A stretch of 64,000 nucleotides of DNA, taken from the NCBI RefSeq assembly GCF_000005505.3, contig NC_016131.3, forward strand, positions 4,175,501 to 4,239,500, in the 5' to 3' direction. Shown one piece after another: positions 48,550 through 60,859 of this stretch (position 1 is its first letter; each line of letters opens with the position of its first letter). The translations under genes were made by a program, and so were the position numbers. Source of the stretch: Brachypodium distachyon (taxonomy: Eukaryota > Streptophyta > Magnoliopsida > Poales > Poaceae). The notes beneath the pieces are model-generated. The model made no database searches. It saw only the letters and a program-made list of their open reading frames with translations, and had not been told where the DNA came from.

Positions 48550-50468
48550 CGATCGGAATCTTTACCGATCGCCGGGCCAGGATCGAGGAGACAAACAATC
48601 CACTGATCGGATCCGAGGTTCCTCGGGCGGCGGCAGGGGGGAGCTTAGCGGCGCGTCGGGGAAGAAGAAGAAGAAGAAGGATTACCTTCGGACCGGCGGC
48701 AGGAGATGGCGCGGAACCGACGGCGCATTGAAGTCAACGCTTTTGCCGTCCGTCCACCGATTACGGCTCAAACCGCGGCGCGATTAAGGCAGGAGTTACG
48801 CATCAACGAGATTTAGTAACTACTGCTCGCGACGTCACAGCAGCAGCAGCTAGCAAGAAAGGAAAGAGGAGAATTGCTGAACGGAAACATGCATGGGAGG
48901 AGCTAGGATGGGCTTGGAGTTTGGGTCCCTTGTAATGTCTCCAGCCGGCGGCGCCCGGCGGGCAGGTGGAAGAAGCAAAGGAAAGAAACAGTCAATGGCG
49001 AGCCCGATCGCAAGAAGCCAAATCGAGCAGGGCAGGATTCTACTCCTTCTCTTGCTATACCAGGAAGATCGCACGAGGCACGACCGGACGAAGAAGCTCT
49101 CGATAATCCTTGCCGAGAACACGAGGGGACAAGAAAAGTAGGAACCGTGGTATCTAAGACGAAGGCCAAGTACTCCGTAGTAGATAGACTAAAAAATTTA
49201 GAGCAACCGAGTATACGTGACGGGAGGTAATGTATGTATGAACAAAAAAGAAATCCACGATGGTGGTTGCGGCCTGAGTCAAAGGAGAAGAGGCAATGAT
49301 TAGCAGCTGCTCCTCCTACTAAACACTAGCGTACAGTAGTATTTAAGTGCGATCTGTAAGGCAAGGCTCGGTTGATACGCACGGAAGAGGCGCGACGTGT
49401 GTGTGTGTGTGGGGGGGGGGGGGGGATCCGACCGAAATCGTTCCAGTAGTATATATTTCTTGCCATCTTCCTCTAACATTTCCCGTGCCGTTTCAGCCAG
49501 CTTCCCGGATTCTTCCTGAAACGCGATGGCGGAGAAGGAGGAGAAGAACGAAGAAGAAAGCGCGTCCGTTGTTGGCCGACCGGGTCGTGCCGCGCTTGCC
49601 GCTGTCGATAAAGTCCAAAAAGCATCGCCATCCAGGCAGGAAGATGAGACACTGGAGCCGTCTCCCTGTCGCGGCTGGTGGCCGGTAACATCTCCTTCGT
49701 TCCTGCCCCTCACGGGATCGTGACAAGCTACGTAATTGTAAATTCGGCATATGGCGTTGGTTAGTGGTTTGTTTCCTTTTTCTCTCCAAAGAACGGGTCA
49801 AGCGGATAGATGTGACGATGGATGTAGATGAGACGACTTGGAGATGAAAGGGAACAACTCAGACGGGGTACAGTAAACTATACTAATTGCAGGGTAGAGA
49901 GCGGCAGAAATATCCAGTGTGTCTGTGTGTGTAAAGACTGTAGTGCGCTTTGGAGCTTTGAGATTCTAAACTAGAGTTCTGGCTTTGATCGAGCCTTTTG
50001 GGTGTGAAACAAAAAATAATACATGCAGAGTACACTTTGCTTCCAGACAAATATATCGGACGCAAGCAAAAAAGAAAAGGCAGACGGCAGGGGAAATTCA
50101 GACAAAAATTACACCTCGGGATACACTCTTTTGTTCTACTCCGTATTTTACACTCCAACAGCGCAAGCATACTACTACAACATGCCACCCGTGCTTTTTC
50201 AGCTTTGACCCAAGGAGGAGAATAATTGAGTGGCAACTCTACACTGACCTTGCCTTTGGAGTTCGCATGTCAGCCTCCAGATAGATACACTGCGAACGGC
50301 TTTGACGCTGCAAATTTTGTATGCCCATATAAACCATCCTCGTAGTAATTTTCTGTCCCCGGAGTTCCCATCCAAACGAGCAATAGATGCTCCCGAATAG
50401 TGCACTATCCAAAATGGCACCATGTAATGCTCACTTTTTTTAATGCTCACTTGAATCCACAGGCTATC
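48550..50468. other. Intergenic region upstream of CDPK copy 2
   Basis: Holds the minus-strand promoter of CDPK copy 2 and the 3' flank of the nucleoporin gene. Open frames at 48,850-49,170 and 49,300-49,720 have no recognisable domain. No gene called. Confidence 0.5.
49397..49425. repeat. (GT)n followed by a 15-G homopolymer
   Basis: A short GT dinucleotide run runs directly into about 15 consecutive G residues; prone to length variation and assembly error. Confidence 0.9.
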
Positions 50469-53400
50469 TCATCTCTTCTTTTGCGTCCTTTTGGCCTTGA
50501 TGATTCGCCTGTTGGACTTGTCCCCACCGACGCCATTACTGCCCAATGAGAAGGTTCCACCTTGAAACTCTACGCTGCCACCAGGTGGGAATGTCGGGTT
50601 CTGCTGCACAGAGCCTTGTTGACCACCAAACGGAAAACCTCCTGCGGGCTGGACAGCAGGAGCACCAAATACTGGAACTGCGGGTGAACTGCTAGGCTGC
50701 CCGAACAGTGAAGAACCAAATACAGGCACAGTCACTTGCGGTTGTGCGGCTTGGTTACTGTCATCCGCCATGCTATCTTCCATATTCATCTGATCATTTC
50801 CAGGGGATCCCATTCCGAAGGCTGTGTTTGTGTTTGCATTTGCAATCCCGAATGCAGGCTGTGGTGTAGATGAATTCATGCCCGTGTTTGCCGAAGTGAA
50901 TGAGAAAACTGGAGGAGCTTGTGATGAGAAAGCTGGAGCTGGCTGAGCTCCAAAGGAAAAGGCACCCCCTGAAGATGCCGATTGGCCAAATGTAAACGAG
51001 TTGGGAGGGGATGCGGTTGAACCAAAAGGGTTGGCAAAAGCAGGGGCCGACGAAGCCGTGGAGCTACTGTTGAACATACTTGTACTAGCAACTGTCAAAG
51101 ATGAGCCAGCAGAAGGGCTAGGTGATGAAAATGCAAACCCACTTCCAGATCCAGCAAAGGCAGCTCCAGATCCAAATGGTGAATTACCAAATCCAGATCC
51201 AGAAGTAGATGCTGTCACTCCGAAAGACACCGTCCCAGGTCCAGATGAGGAAGGTGCTGCTCCAAAAGACACAGCCCCAGGCCCGGATGAGGATGCTCCG
51301 GCTCCAAACGAAAAGAGCCCAGGGCCAGACGAGGAAGCTCCTACTCCAGTAGACACACTCCCAGGACCAGATGACTGTGCCCCCACTCCAAAAGACACAG
51401 TACCAGGACCAGATGAGGAAGCTCCAGCTCCAAACAAAAAGGTCCCAGGGCTAGACGTGGAAGCTCCCGCTCCAAAAGACACATTGCCAGGTCCGGATGA
51501 CGAAGCTGCTGCTCCAATAGCCACATTTGGGAATGAAGAAGTAAACTGTGTTGCTGAACTCTGCGACGTCTGTGAAATTGTGCCCTGTGGCTGTGGCAGC
51601 TTGCTACCAAAAACGCTGCTAGCAGCAGAGGATTGAGAGGTAGTGCCACCAACAGATGTGCTTAGACCGGTAAACTGAGCCGGAGCGCTGGACCCAAAAA
51701 TGCTGTTTTCTGCACTTGAGAATGCAAACGGTGCTGTTGAAGCAGACTGTACACCGGTTGACGCTGTACTAGAAGGTGCAGAATTAGTTGAGGTAATTCC
51801 AGCACTTGAAGATGCAACTGGAGAAGACAAAAAGGTTGCAGCGCTCGAGAATGTGGAAGAGGCTGTGACTGGAGAACTCGAGAAGGTTGTGGTATTTGAT
51901 GAAAAAATGGGTGCTGTATTCAGATTTGATGATGTCTTGCTGGCTGATTCTGGGGCTAAAGATTTTGTTTCAGCTGTAGTACCCACGGCACCAACAAAAA
52001 ATAAAGTGCTAGCTGGCTTTGCCTCTGTAGATGTGCTCTCTGATTTAACTGCTGGTACTGTTGGAGTGCTGGTGCCAAAATTGATAGCTGGAAATGCAGG
52101 AATTGATGATGAAATGGGTGGACTGCTACTAGATACAGCAAAGCTGGCAATCGGAGTGGATGGAACTGAGCTAACAGAAGGTTTATCGGTGGGCGTGGCA
52201 TTTGATAACTTTGGTGATGATGTGTGTGACAAGCCATTGCTCAAGCTTGCTGGAGTAGATGCAGCAGATGCAAAATGGAAAGGTGGAGTCAACGTTGGCG
52301 CAGCCGTAGGTAACACCTCCTCTGATGATTTATGGATGTCTCCTGCTCTCTCCCTGCCGTCTCCTCTCTCTAAATTACCGCTGTCCAGTGCTGTGGGCTT
52401 GGTGACACTGGAAAAAAATGACAGAATACATTAGCAGGCACTTCCAAAAATAGAATGCAACTGTCTATTACTAAGAGGGCAATAAAATTTTAGACTAATC
52501 TCGTATACTTTTTATTGAAAAAAAATGCCTCTCGCAAATAAAAATATCAACAGGAAAAACAAGAATTTCAGATAGGTCATCTCTCCAAAATAAATAAATA
52601 TGATTAAGGATGCACTTTTTTTCAGATTATACCCATATAAGTCCTACAAATCCGAGAATAACGGCAGTATCTCATAAACCCAGCATACAATCCACAAAGT
52701 CTACGACATTTCTGAATTTCGTGCTTCGCTTCAGGCTTCAGCCCTTGCCATAACTATATCATTTTTGTGAGATAAATTATACGGACACTCTTCTCCCAAC
52801 AGGTTTCATCTAGCCTAGCCATTTCAATTTCCATACAACGGATTCTGTTAGTTTTATGGTTTTCCTTTTGTCATCTTCTATAAGATAAGTATGCAATCAA
52901 CTAATTAACAGGAGTGCTTAATGAAAAAGGAAGAAAAAGTTGCCACGAGAATCACCTATCACCAAGTCTCCCTTCAATTTTTACTCCAGCAAATTTTGTT
53001 GTTTCCGAATCCGATGCACTGGCCGTTTTGAGGCCGAATGTAAAAGGCGAAGCACTGGTCTGTTTATCGTCTTGATTTGAAGCAAGTGGAAGTGCCGAAA
53101 CAGTAGTCTCAGGAAGGCCCCCAGGAGGTACATGTGGGAACGAGAAACCCACATTGTTCTCCGCTGAAACATAGGGGCTAGCCTTCTTTTCAGGAACATT
53201 TGATGGAAACAAGCCTGACGCAGAGACATCTTTCGATGTAGATTTTATCGGCTGTTCCTTAGCTGGAGAATTGATAACCTTCTCCTTCAATAAGCTCGAT
53301 CGATCTTTCCGCTCGAATATATTAGGTCCAACTCTCTGCTCATTTATCTTTGAACCATGCTTCTGCTCAGTTGTCTTCACCTCTGTCTCAAAAATTGAAT

Positions 53401-56400
53401 TCTTGGATGGAACGGGGGCCTCCTGATCATCATCAAACTCATATAAATCCTGTAAAACAAGAAGTGTAATAACACTGTCAGGTCATAAGTGCACACATGA
53501 CTGGCTTACATTTATGATTCTAGAGACAATCTTTTCCCCATACCTCAAAAACAGCCATTTTAAAGCCTGGTTTCCGTGATGCAGTAGCAGAAACTGAATT
53601 ATCCGAAATTGCGGGCTTATCAAAAATAGCAACATGATCAGAGTTATTGTCCTTGTTGCCTGAATCCTGAAACACATAGGAAGGAACTTTCGATGGTCCA
53701 TCTTTTGTCAGCTTGTCTTTATTCAATGGGGAACCGTTCAGGTCCGGATCATGGGGGCGATTAACTGCATTAAAATCTTGAAATTCTTGGGAACTACTAG
53801 GGTCACATACACTCTTTGGTCCATTGTCTTGCCAAACAGGTTGTTTTGACATGGATCGACTTGGATTTCCGGCAAAAGATTGTTGTCCAGACTTCTCTTT
53901 TGGTGAGGGAGCTATTATATCAAGCTGCTCAAATATCTTCTCAGCCATCTTGTTTGATTGAGGTGGGACAGGAGGAACAATATCACTAGAGGATTTACCA
54001 TGTTCGATATTTTTATGTCTTTCTACGGTCCGCAAAGATTGACCAGTCCCAAGCAATAGTCTTTCTGAACTTCCTTTGTTGAAATCTGAACCGATTGTAC
54101 GGCTAGGAAGAAAGTTTCCTGGGGGACTTGCACGAGCATCTCTAAAAGGAGACATCATATTCGACTTTTGACGAATCCTACGTATGGGGCCAATAGATCC
54201 AAGTTCATTCTCAAAGTCGCCACCTCTTCGTTTCAAGACCTGTCAGAAAGATTTTAGGATTTAGAAAAGCTCTGGCACATATATAGTCCAGACCATGCAA
54301 AATCTGATGGAGGAAGTTCCTTGCTAATGCAGATAACTTATTACTTCTAAATGGGTCGTTGCCACAATACCACGCTAGCTTCATCATCATACAGGATGGC
54401 TTGCTACTTTCAACCTCAACAATGTTTGTGTGTGCAACAATACGTCCATGTATAAAAATACTTTAACAAATTACCTGCCTACCGCCAGAAGCCAAACTTT
54501 GGGATCGTGTGTGGGATGATGAAAATGCTGACACATTCATGTCGCTGGAAGAGGTAGGACCCTGCTAGGCATAAATAAATATTTATTGCCAACAAATTTA
54601 AAGGTTTCGTAGTTGAGTAAATAATTAAACTGAGAAGGGAGAAAATTCAAGCATCATACAAGACCGAGAGCATTCATGGAGCACACCAGAATATTTAACT
54701 CCTCAGAGGGGAAGGGAATAATGCGCGGCAAATAAAATTACCTTAAAAAATGGAGAGCGGGACATTCTACATATTGCTGATCGCCCACGTAATCCTGAAG
54801 CCACATGGCCATTTAGAGGAAGCCCAGGGTTTTCATTGTTAAAATCATTCAACTCCTGAACATGTGGCGCTCCAGAATTCCTATAATAGCCGGTGTTGCT
54901 TGCTTCTGCCCTGTTATCAAGAAATACTCGGCTCCGTAAACTACTAGCTTGGGGTTCTCGTGCATAACGGGAGCTCATATATTGTTTCGCAAGATCTGCA
55001 GGGGAACTAACACCACCGATAGGAACCTGAAAATTAAACATGAATTAAATCAAACAGGGATCTAAGATCCAAACAAGATTAATACAAGTACAGCTGCATT
55101 TGATTGCTTCTTCCTAACCTAACATACTTAGCAATGAAAGTGTATTGTAGAGGACAGTCTGAGCAAGGAAACTAAAAGGTAAAATCCACACTGCTCAGTT
55201 AAAAATGCAGGTCAAATACGTGAACAGGGGAACTGCACATTTGCACCTTGTATAAGTGATTCAGAAGAGGTCCTGACATGGTAATCAAAGATGACACAGA
55301 AACTTAGCTCAATTAAACAATTGAAACCACCTGACTGATTTCAAATAAGGTAATGATCCAAAGTTCCTCAATTCACATGGAATTTTTTTGCTAGCACACT
55401 TCAAAAAGTACATAGTCAATTTTGACATAATTTAGTCGAAGTGTGCAAACCATGGCTAACCTGACCTTAGAACACACTGAGACAACACATTTATAAACTG
55501 CAAAAAAAATCTAGACTAACTATGTGAACTTCATGGTGTTTGTCAGCAATGCCCGCATGATCTCTGAAATCACCTCAATAACAAATTATCCGTTATCCTA
55601 TGCTCGTGGACTCAGAACTAACACAAAAGAAAATTACGTGAGCAAAAAGTAACTCCTTACATCAGCAGTCGGAGAATGATCTACAGCCACCCCATGTGAT
55701 GGGGAGCCTCCTGTTCTATCAATTTGGGTTCTTGCTTCATTCTTATCCTCGCGATCATCTACTTGTGCAGACAAATCAGCCTCTACAGTTCTCGCACGCA
55801 GCAAGTCTGTGAGACGATCAAACTCAACCCTGCACAAGGACCTCTTCGTCATGAACAGGTTCAGAAGCATTCAGGTAAAAGAGATAATGTTGCAGATGAT
55901 ATCAGGTGTAAACAATCCCACCCACCCACTCAAAATAAACAAATGGAATGAGAAGAACAAACAAAAGGAAAAATATGTATGGTTAATAATATATATTGCG
56001 GGCTGAAACGAGTTAGCATAAAAAACAGAACAGCCATTATACCACCAGACGAGAATGCCATGAACAACTAACTATCAGCGTATTTTGGCACTTTATGACA
56101 AAAAGATAGGTAGTAGAACACTGAAAGTTGAAGAAGAAGAATCATGCAGATACTTTCCTAGTAAACGTTTTCCGCATTAACAAATGCTCTACTTCAGATA
56201 ATGCTTTGTCATCCGATGTACCGGCAGGGTTCTTTCCTTTCTCCACTGAACCCTTCAGGACTGGGGTTGAACCCTGCATAGAAAGTAACAGATCCTGGTG
56301 AGAAAAACAGGCAATGAACTTAAACAGATTTTACAAAAAGTTAAATACACGACACCAAACACTAACATAAGAAACAAATTATACCAAGCATGAACATAAG

Positions 56401-57442
56401 ATGGAACAGAGTATGGTTCATCGCTGGAAGTTGGTTGCTACTTACGATACGTGTTGACTCGGGCAAGTCCTGTTTAGGCTCGGCGCCTCTACCTGCATAC
56501 AAGAACGGTCATCAGATCAGTAAACTGCAGTTTAATAAGCTAAGTTCAATACCCATCCTAAAATTTACAAGCGGAGTTTCAATTAGCCAGAAAAAATATA
56601 TGGAAAAATGGGAAGAGCATCTCTTGTATCATTCTTCCCAGTCCCTACACAAACATATGGTTCCCATACACCACACTCCCTTCCTATAAAAAAACTAACA
56701 CCATTTAAGTAGCTTAAGAACATCAATAGTACAGCACAGGATCTCAGAGTTGTCCATCATTCTCAATTCCAAGCACCAATCTAAGTCCACATGTTACTCC
56801 TCAGAACGCACAGCCATGTACTCTACTATTAATGTGGTGTCACATCCATATTCGATACAAACTACGACTTTAAATAAGGTGATTTTTTTGTAAGGCTCCA
56901 GTAAGCACCCATTTTCCTCACGAAATCGGTGCTGCGCGCGAGCAATAACACTGCTTGGGTTAGAACCACCGGAAAAGGAAGCAAGTGCCTGACAATCTGA
57001 GCTAAACCCTAGCACGCCTGAGCAGCTCGAAACCCTAGCCTAAGCTGGCAACCACGAATCGAAGGAGCAAACGCCAATCTCGGGGGGAGCATACGGAAAG
57101 ATTAGGCTCACCGGGAGGCGCAGACGTAGGGGGCTCAAGCCGAGCCGGAGAAGCCTGGGCCGGCGCGGGGTCGAGGCGCTTGCGGAACACCGTGGAGAAG
57201 AGGCGCGCTGCGCCGCCCGCGATGAGGCGGGAGGCCGGGTCCACGAGCCGGGACACCCACCCGCCGCCCTCGCCCTCGCCGGTGCCAGGCCCCTGGAAGG
57301 CGCCCGCCGCGGCAGCTGCGGCCGCGAGGCGGTGCGCCGCGGCGGCGGCGGGGGGGCGGTCGTAAGGGGTGGCGGCGGCCGCGCGCGGGGGCGGGCGGCG
57401 CCGGATCTTCCCGCCAGCGCCGGCGTACGAGGTCGGCTCCAT
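50469..57442 (-). CDS. FG-repeat nucleoporin NUP1/NUP136-like
   Basis: Nine exons (57442-57112, 56492-56446, 56273-56154, 55822-55661, 55026-54742, 54561-54475, 54239-53544, 53449-52956, 52407-50469) give 1,386 aa. It is the plant functional counterpart of Nup153/Nup1 on the nuclear basket. The N-terminus has the family signature GGKIRRRPPPR then TPYDRP, followed by an amphipathic stretch (about 60-90, WVSRLVDPASRLIAGGAARL) likely to contact the nuclear envelope. A conserved LLMRKTFTRK-FDRLTDLLRARTV block spans exons 3 and 4. The middle is Ser-rich and unstructured. The last exon is an FG domain with many SFG, FG and FGS repeats, and the protein ends in a basic tail (SNRRIIKAKRTQKKR). The exon 4 acceptor is TTGAG|TTT: the more obvious CAG|GGT a few bases earlier would give a stop, so this junction is the least certain. 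Exon 1 is GC-rich. Confidence 0.88.
51195..51518 (-). repeat. Coding 42-bp minisatellite in the nucleoporin FG domain
   Basis: About 7.8 tandem copies of a 42-bp unit encode FGAGASSSGPGTVS-like 14-residue repeats. Successive units read IGAAASSSGPGNVS, FGAGASTSSPGTFL, FGAGASSSGPGTVS, FGVGAQSSGPGSVS, TGVGASSSGPGLFS, FGAGASSSGPGAVS and FGAAPSSSGPGTVS. All units are in frame; two have lost the Phe of the FG pair. Confidence 0.93.
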
Positions 57443-58610
57443 AGCGCGCTGGGGCAGAGGCCGAGGAGGAGGAGGCGGGCGTGGGCGTCGTGTGGGAGGA
57501 AAGAAAAGCGGGCGGGGGAGGAAGGGAAGGAAGCCTAGGGCTCTCGGCGTGCGTTCGCTTGGCCCGCGTACTTCGCAGCCCCCCGTTATTTCCTTTTTCT
57601 TTCCCCCCCTGTGCTTGTGCTAGGCGCGGGCGGGGAAATACGTATTCCCTTTTCGTATACGCCTTTACGAGCCCGTTTAACGTTCGGCTAGGCGGTTAAG
57701 CTGACTAGAGCCGTTAAACCCCCCGACATTACGCCGCACGTGGACGACGGATTTAAATTTCGAACCATTGGGCTTAGTCATCAAGTCGTCATAAAGGGGA
57801 GGAGGACGCAGGCCACGTCCGGCGCACGTGCCGCGGTCTTGCCAGAATCTGCCTGCTTGCTTTTTTTATTTTTTGAGGTGACAAACCTGGACACCTGGTG
57901 GTCTAGTAGAGTGTTTACAATCCAGAGGTTCGGTTTGCAAAAGTGATTACCAGAATGTTTTTCTGATACTGAGTGTGGTTGGTAGATTCTACAGCATGAC
58001 TACTCTAGGCGGCAGGCGCAAATGCTTAACAGGTGTATAGCTTAGGACCAAGTAACATTGAAGATTACAACAATAATCAAAGCACGAGAAAATGAGCTTG
58101 CACTAGAGCATACGAGGTGCCTGGTACTCCGGTAGTGCTTCCGGGCTCCACCTTCTCTGTCTAAGCAGACATCGGCATTCACCGTCGCCTTCTTCTTCCA
58201 AGACTGCCTGCCTGGATGGACAGCATGCTAGTAGCAGCAAACCAGGACAGGTCGTCGACGGCCATCAGGGAATGAATGCAGCAGCGGTCCCAGTTTCAAT
58301 CATTGAAACCCTCATGATTCGTGGAAGCAACCAAGGAGTCCAGACCAGTACAGGACGTCAGGACCAGAACAAAAGGTTAACAAGATGCAGCGTCCAATTA
58401 TACACACACTGACTCAGATGCTACCATCAGCAGACAGAAATCGAGTTTCTATTACTGTATTGCACCATATGCAGTAGTGATATGTGTTCGGCTCTGAACA
58501 AAACAGCACAGCGGGACGCGCATGCTTTGTCGCTCCGGAGTACAGCGTGGGATTCAGAGAGTTCTGCGGGAACATCAATTGGTATTTTTGTTGTAACTTA
58601 AGGCTTCACT
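57443..58610. other. Promoter of the nucleoporin gene and 3' flank of the ML-domain gene
   Basis: GC-rich near the nucleoporin start, then mixed sequence. The region 57,960-58,610 likely includes the 3' UTR of the ML-domain gene. No other gene recognised. Confidence 0.5.
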
Positions 58611-60715
58611 TCAGCTAATGGCAACAGGTGAGATGAACCCGATGCTGAACCCGAACGAGATGCAGGTTAGCACCTCGTTTTTATCTCCCAGCAGCTTCAT
58701 TTCGAGAGTGTAGGAACCCTGAAACACAACATATAAATGTCAGGATGTGATGCCAAAGTAGCACGTCCCAAGAACCTATTCATTATGCCTGTAAAAAAAA
58801 GAGAGAACCTATTCGTTATCACATCTGTGATCTGTCTGACGTTCTAGCCAGGGAACAGAAGAATAGCTAGTAATGCTTACAGGTGGGGTGAACGACGGTA
58901 AAGTCTGTTCTTGGGCTAGCACGAATTCGCCAGTAGCAGGGCATGTAGTCCCAGCACAGAAGTCATGAGTCTCGGAATGGACATGGAAAAAGAAGTATGT
59001 GACATCTATCACCAGCTTCCCTTTGGTGATGCTTTTATCTGCCAAGTACCAAGAATCATGAAAAGTTTATGAAAAACTGTCATTAGGAAAGAATCAACTA
59101 GGAGAAACAATGTAGTTGGTGAATATTTGCATGAATTAGATGCTAGCAGGAGTTCCAGATACGTGCGTTGAAAGGCTAGAGACTGACAGCCTGCCCAATG
59201 TAAATGAAATGACACCCAGAAAGCTTTTCAACTTTATTTATACATATTGGTTCCAGCCCATATTCCCAACAAACAAAACAAACCATACTTTCTAGCCAGA
59301 TCCTAAAACATTCAATATCTAAGCACAAAGTGACAGCTATATCAAGAGCATTTGGTATCAAGACCAAGACCAAGATAATGTTTCCTTATTCGATAGTGTT
59401 AGCTACACTGCTGAGTGTTAAGTACAGTCACACAATCTGTATATACTGTTGCGTATGAATTGCAATTTCTGGATATGCAGTTTTATTTTACAGTAAACAC
59501 TAAACACATGTTAGTACTACATTGCTTTCATTCGCTCTGAAGTGAAGTTAATTAACCACTTTGTGATTTATTAAACTAGAGGTTCAACAAACAATAGAAA
59601 CATTATTGAACTATGTGGGTGCAAATTACCCCCTTCCCCTAGAAAGCACAACTTCAATTACGCATTAGGCCGTTCTCCTAGCTTTAATGTGCTGTACTTC
59701 AACATTCCTAAATTATTGTTGAATCATACAGCAGGTAAGTGGCAGACCATCATGCTTACTTGCTCTGAGATTTGCTGCCAGGGCAACTAAACGGGCATAT
59801 AATGAACGGTTGAAAGGTCAGATACTTAAGGGACTCAGGGCACTTGGTAAGCTCAAACATCAATAAACAAAGGGAAGTCATGAAACTAAGCAAATACAAA
59901 AGCCCTCGTGATTGCAATCTGCAGGTGCAGTTAGAATATTAGGCGTTCCAGAATCCAAGCTTCCAGGTGCACATAGAAATGCTATCATAGAACGCCAGTA
60001 GCTGCCTTGTCCACAGCTAGCAGTCTATTCTGACAGAAATACCTAAAGAGAGCTATTTGCTATTTCCCAATTCTGAGTTTCTAAGACATCACAAGCCACA
60101 GTAGGCCCTTCGCAAAAACTGAAAAACTGCAATTCGTGCTTGAAATGTTACTGCACACGGGATAAATTCATAGATAACAGTGCACTGATAACAGCAGCGA
60201 AACCTTCAGCGGGACACTAAATTGACCCCACAAGCAAAAATGCAATCCCCAGCCGGCAGCTGATCTAAAAGACTAAAATAGGCTCCCCTAAATAGATACT
60301 CCTACACGTTACTCGACCACGCAGTTCACGAACACACGGCGGCGCAATTCCCAGTCCAATCGCAGGGAGTTGATGTGTTGATGATAGATAGGTCGATGAA
60401 TTACCTGTGGAGGCGGAGATCTTGAAGGTGGCAGGCTCACCGCGAACGATGGGTTCGGGGACGATCTCCACGCTGCTCACCTGCACCGGGTAGTGGCGCC
60501 CCTTCTCTGCGAAACCAAACCCACAGAAAAAGGAAAGGCTCTCACCGCAGGGAGACAGTCCGCGGAATCTCGGGAACGGGAACGATCTGGCCGCGAGAGG
60601 ATGGTTCAGAGCACTCACTGCAGTACCCGAAGTCCGCGGCGGTGGCGGAGGAGGCGGAGAGCAAGAGCGCCGCTGCGAGGAGGAGCAGGTCGTGGAGGCG
60701 GCGGTCGCTCGCCAT
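58611..60715 (-). CDS. ML (MD-2-related lipid-recognition) domain protein, NPC2-like
   Basis: Four exons (60715-60619, 60506-60405, 59038-58881, 58718-58611) give 154 aa, the usual size of plant phosphatidylglycerol/phosphatidylinositol transfer-like ML proteins. A signal peptide (1-26, LLLLAALLLSASSATA-A) is followed by the single ML beta-sandwich: FGYCKKGRHYPVQVSSVEIV, PEPIVRGEPATFKISAST, KGKLVIDVTYFFFHVHSETH, DFCAGTTCPATGEFVLAQEQ, LPSFTPPGSYTLEMKLLGDK and LTCISFGFSIGF. Cysteines at the NPC2-like positions (FGYC, DFC/TTC, LTC) could form the conserved disulphides. It is expected to be a secreted or vacuolar lipid-binding protein. Intron 2 is long (about 1.4 kb) and holds no recognised gene. 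A G-rich tract lies 119 bp upstream of the ATG. Confidence 0.92.
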
Positions 60716-60833
60716 TATCGCCGCAAAGCAAAGCTCTAAACTGGCAGGTGTGGCCGTGTGTGGCGACTAAACTGGCAGGTGGACCGTGGACACGAGTCGT
60801 GTCGTCGAGGAAGTGGGCCCAGTCAATTCAAGT

Positions 60834-60859
60834 GGGGTGGGGGGGGGGGAGGGGGAGGG
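60834..60859 (+). other. G-quadruplex-prone G tract upstream of the ML gene
   Basis: GGGGTGGGGGGGGGGGAGGG followed by GGAGGG gives at least four G runs within 26 bp on the plus strand, the template strand of the ML gene's promoter. Confidence 0.7.

Noticed and set aside
49300..49723. Open frames of 65-137 codons near the G run
   Set aside because: Low-complexity, arginine- and serine-rich; no homology seen and no supporting structure.
51700..52434. Plus-strand open frame of 244 codons opposite the nucleoporin
   Set aside because: Antisense shadow of the Ser/Ala-rich FG exon; low complexity and no homology seen.
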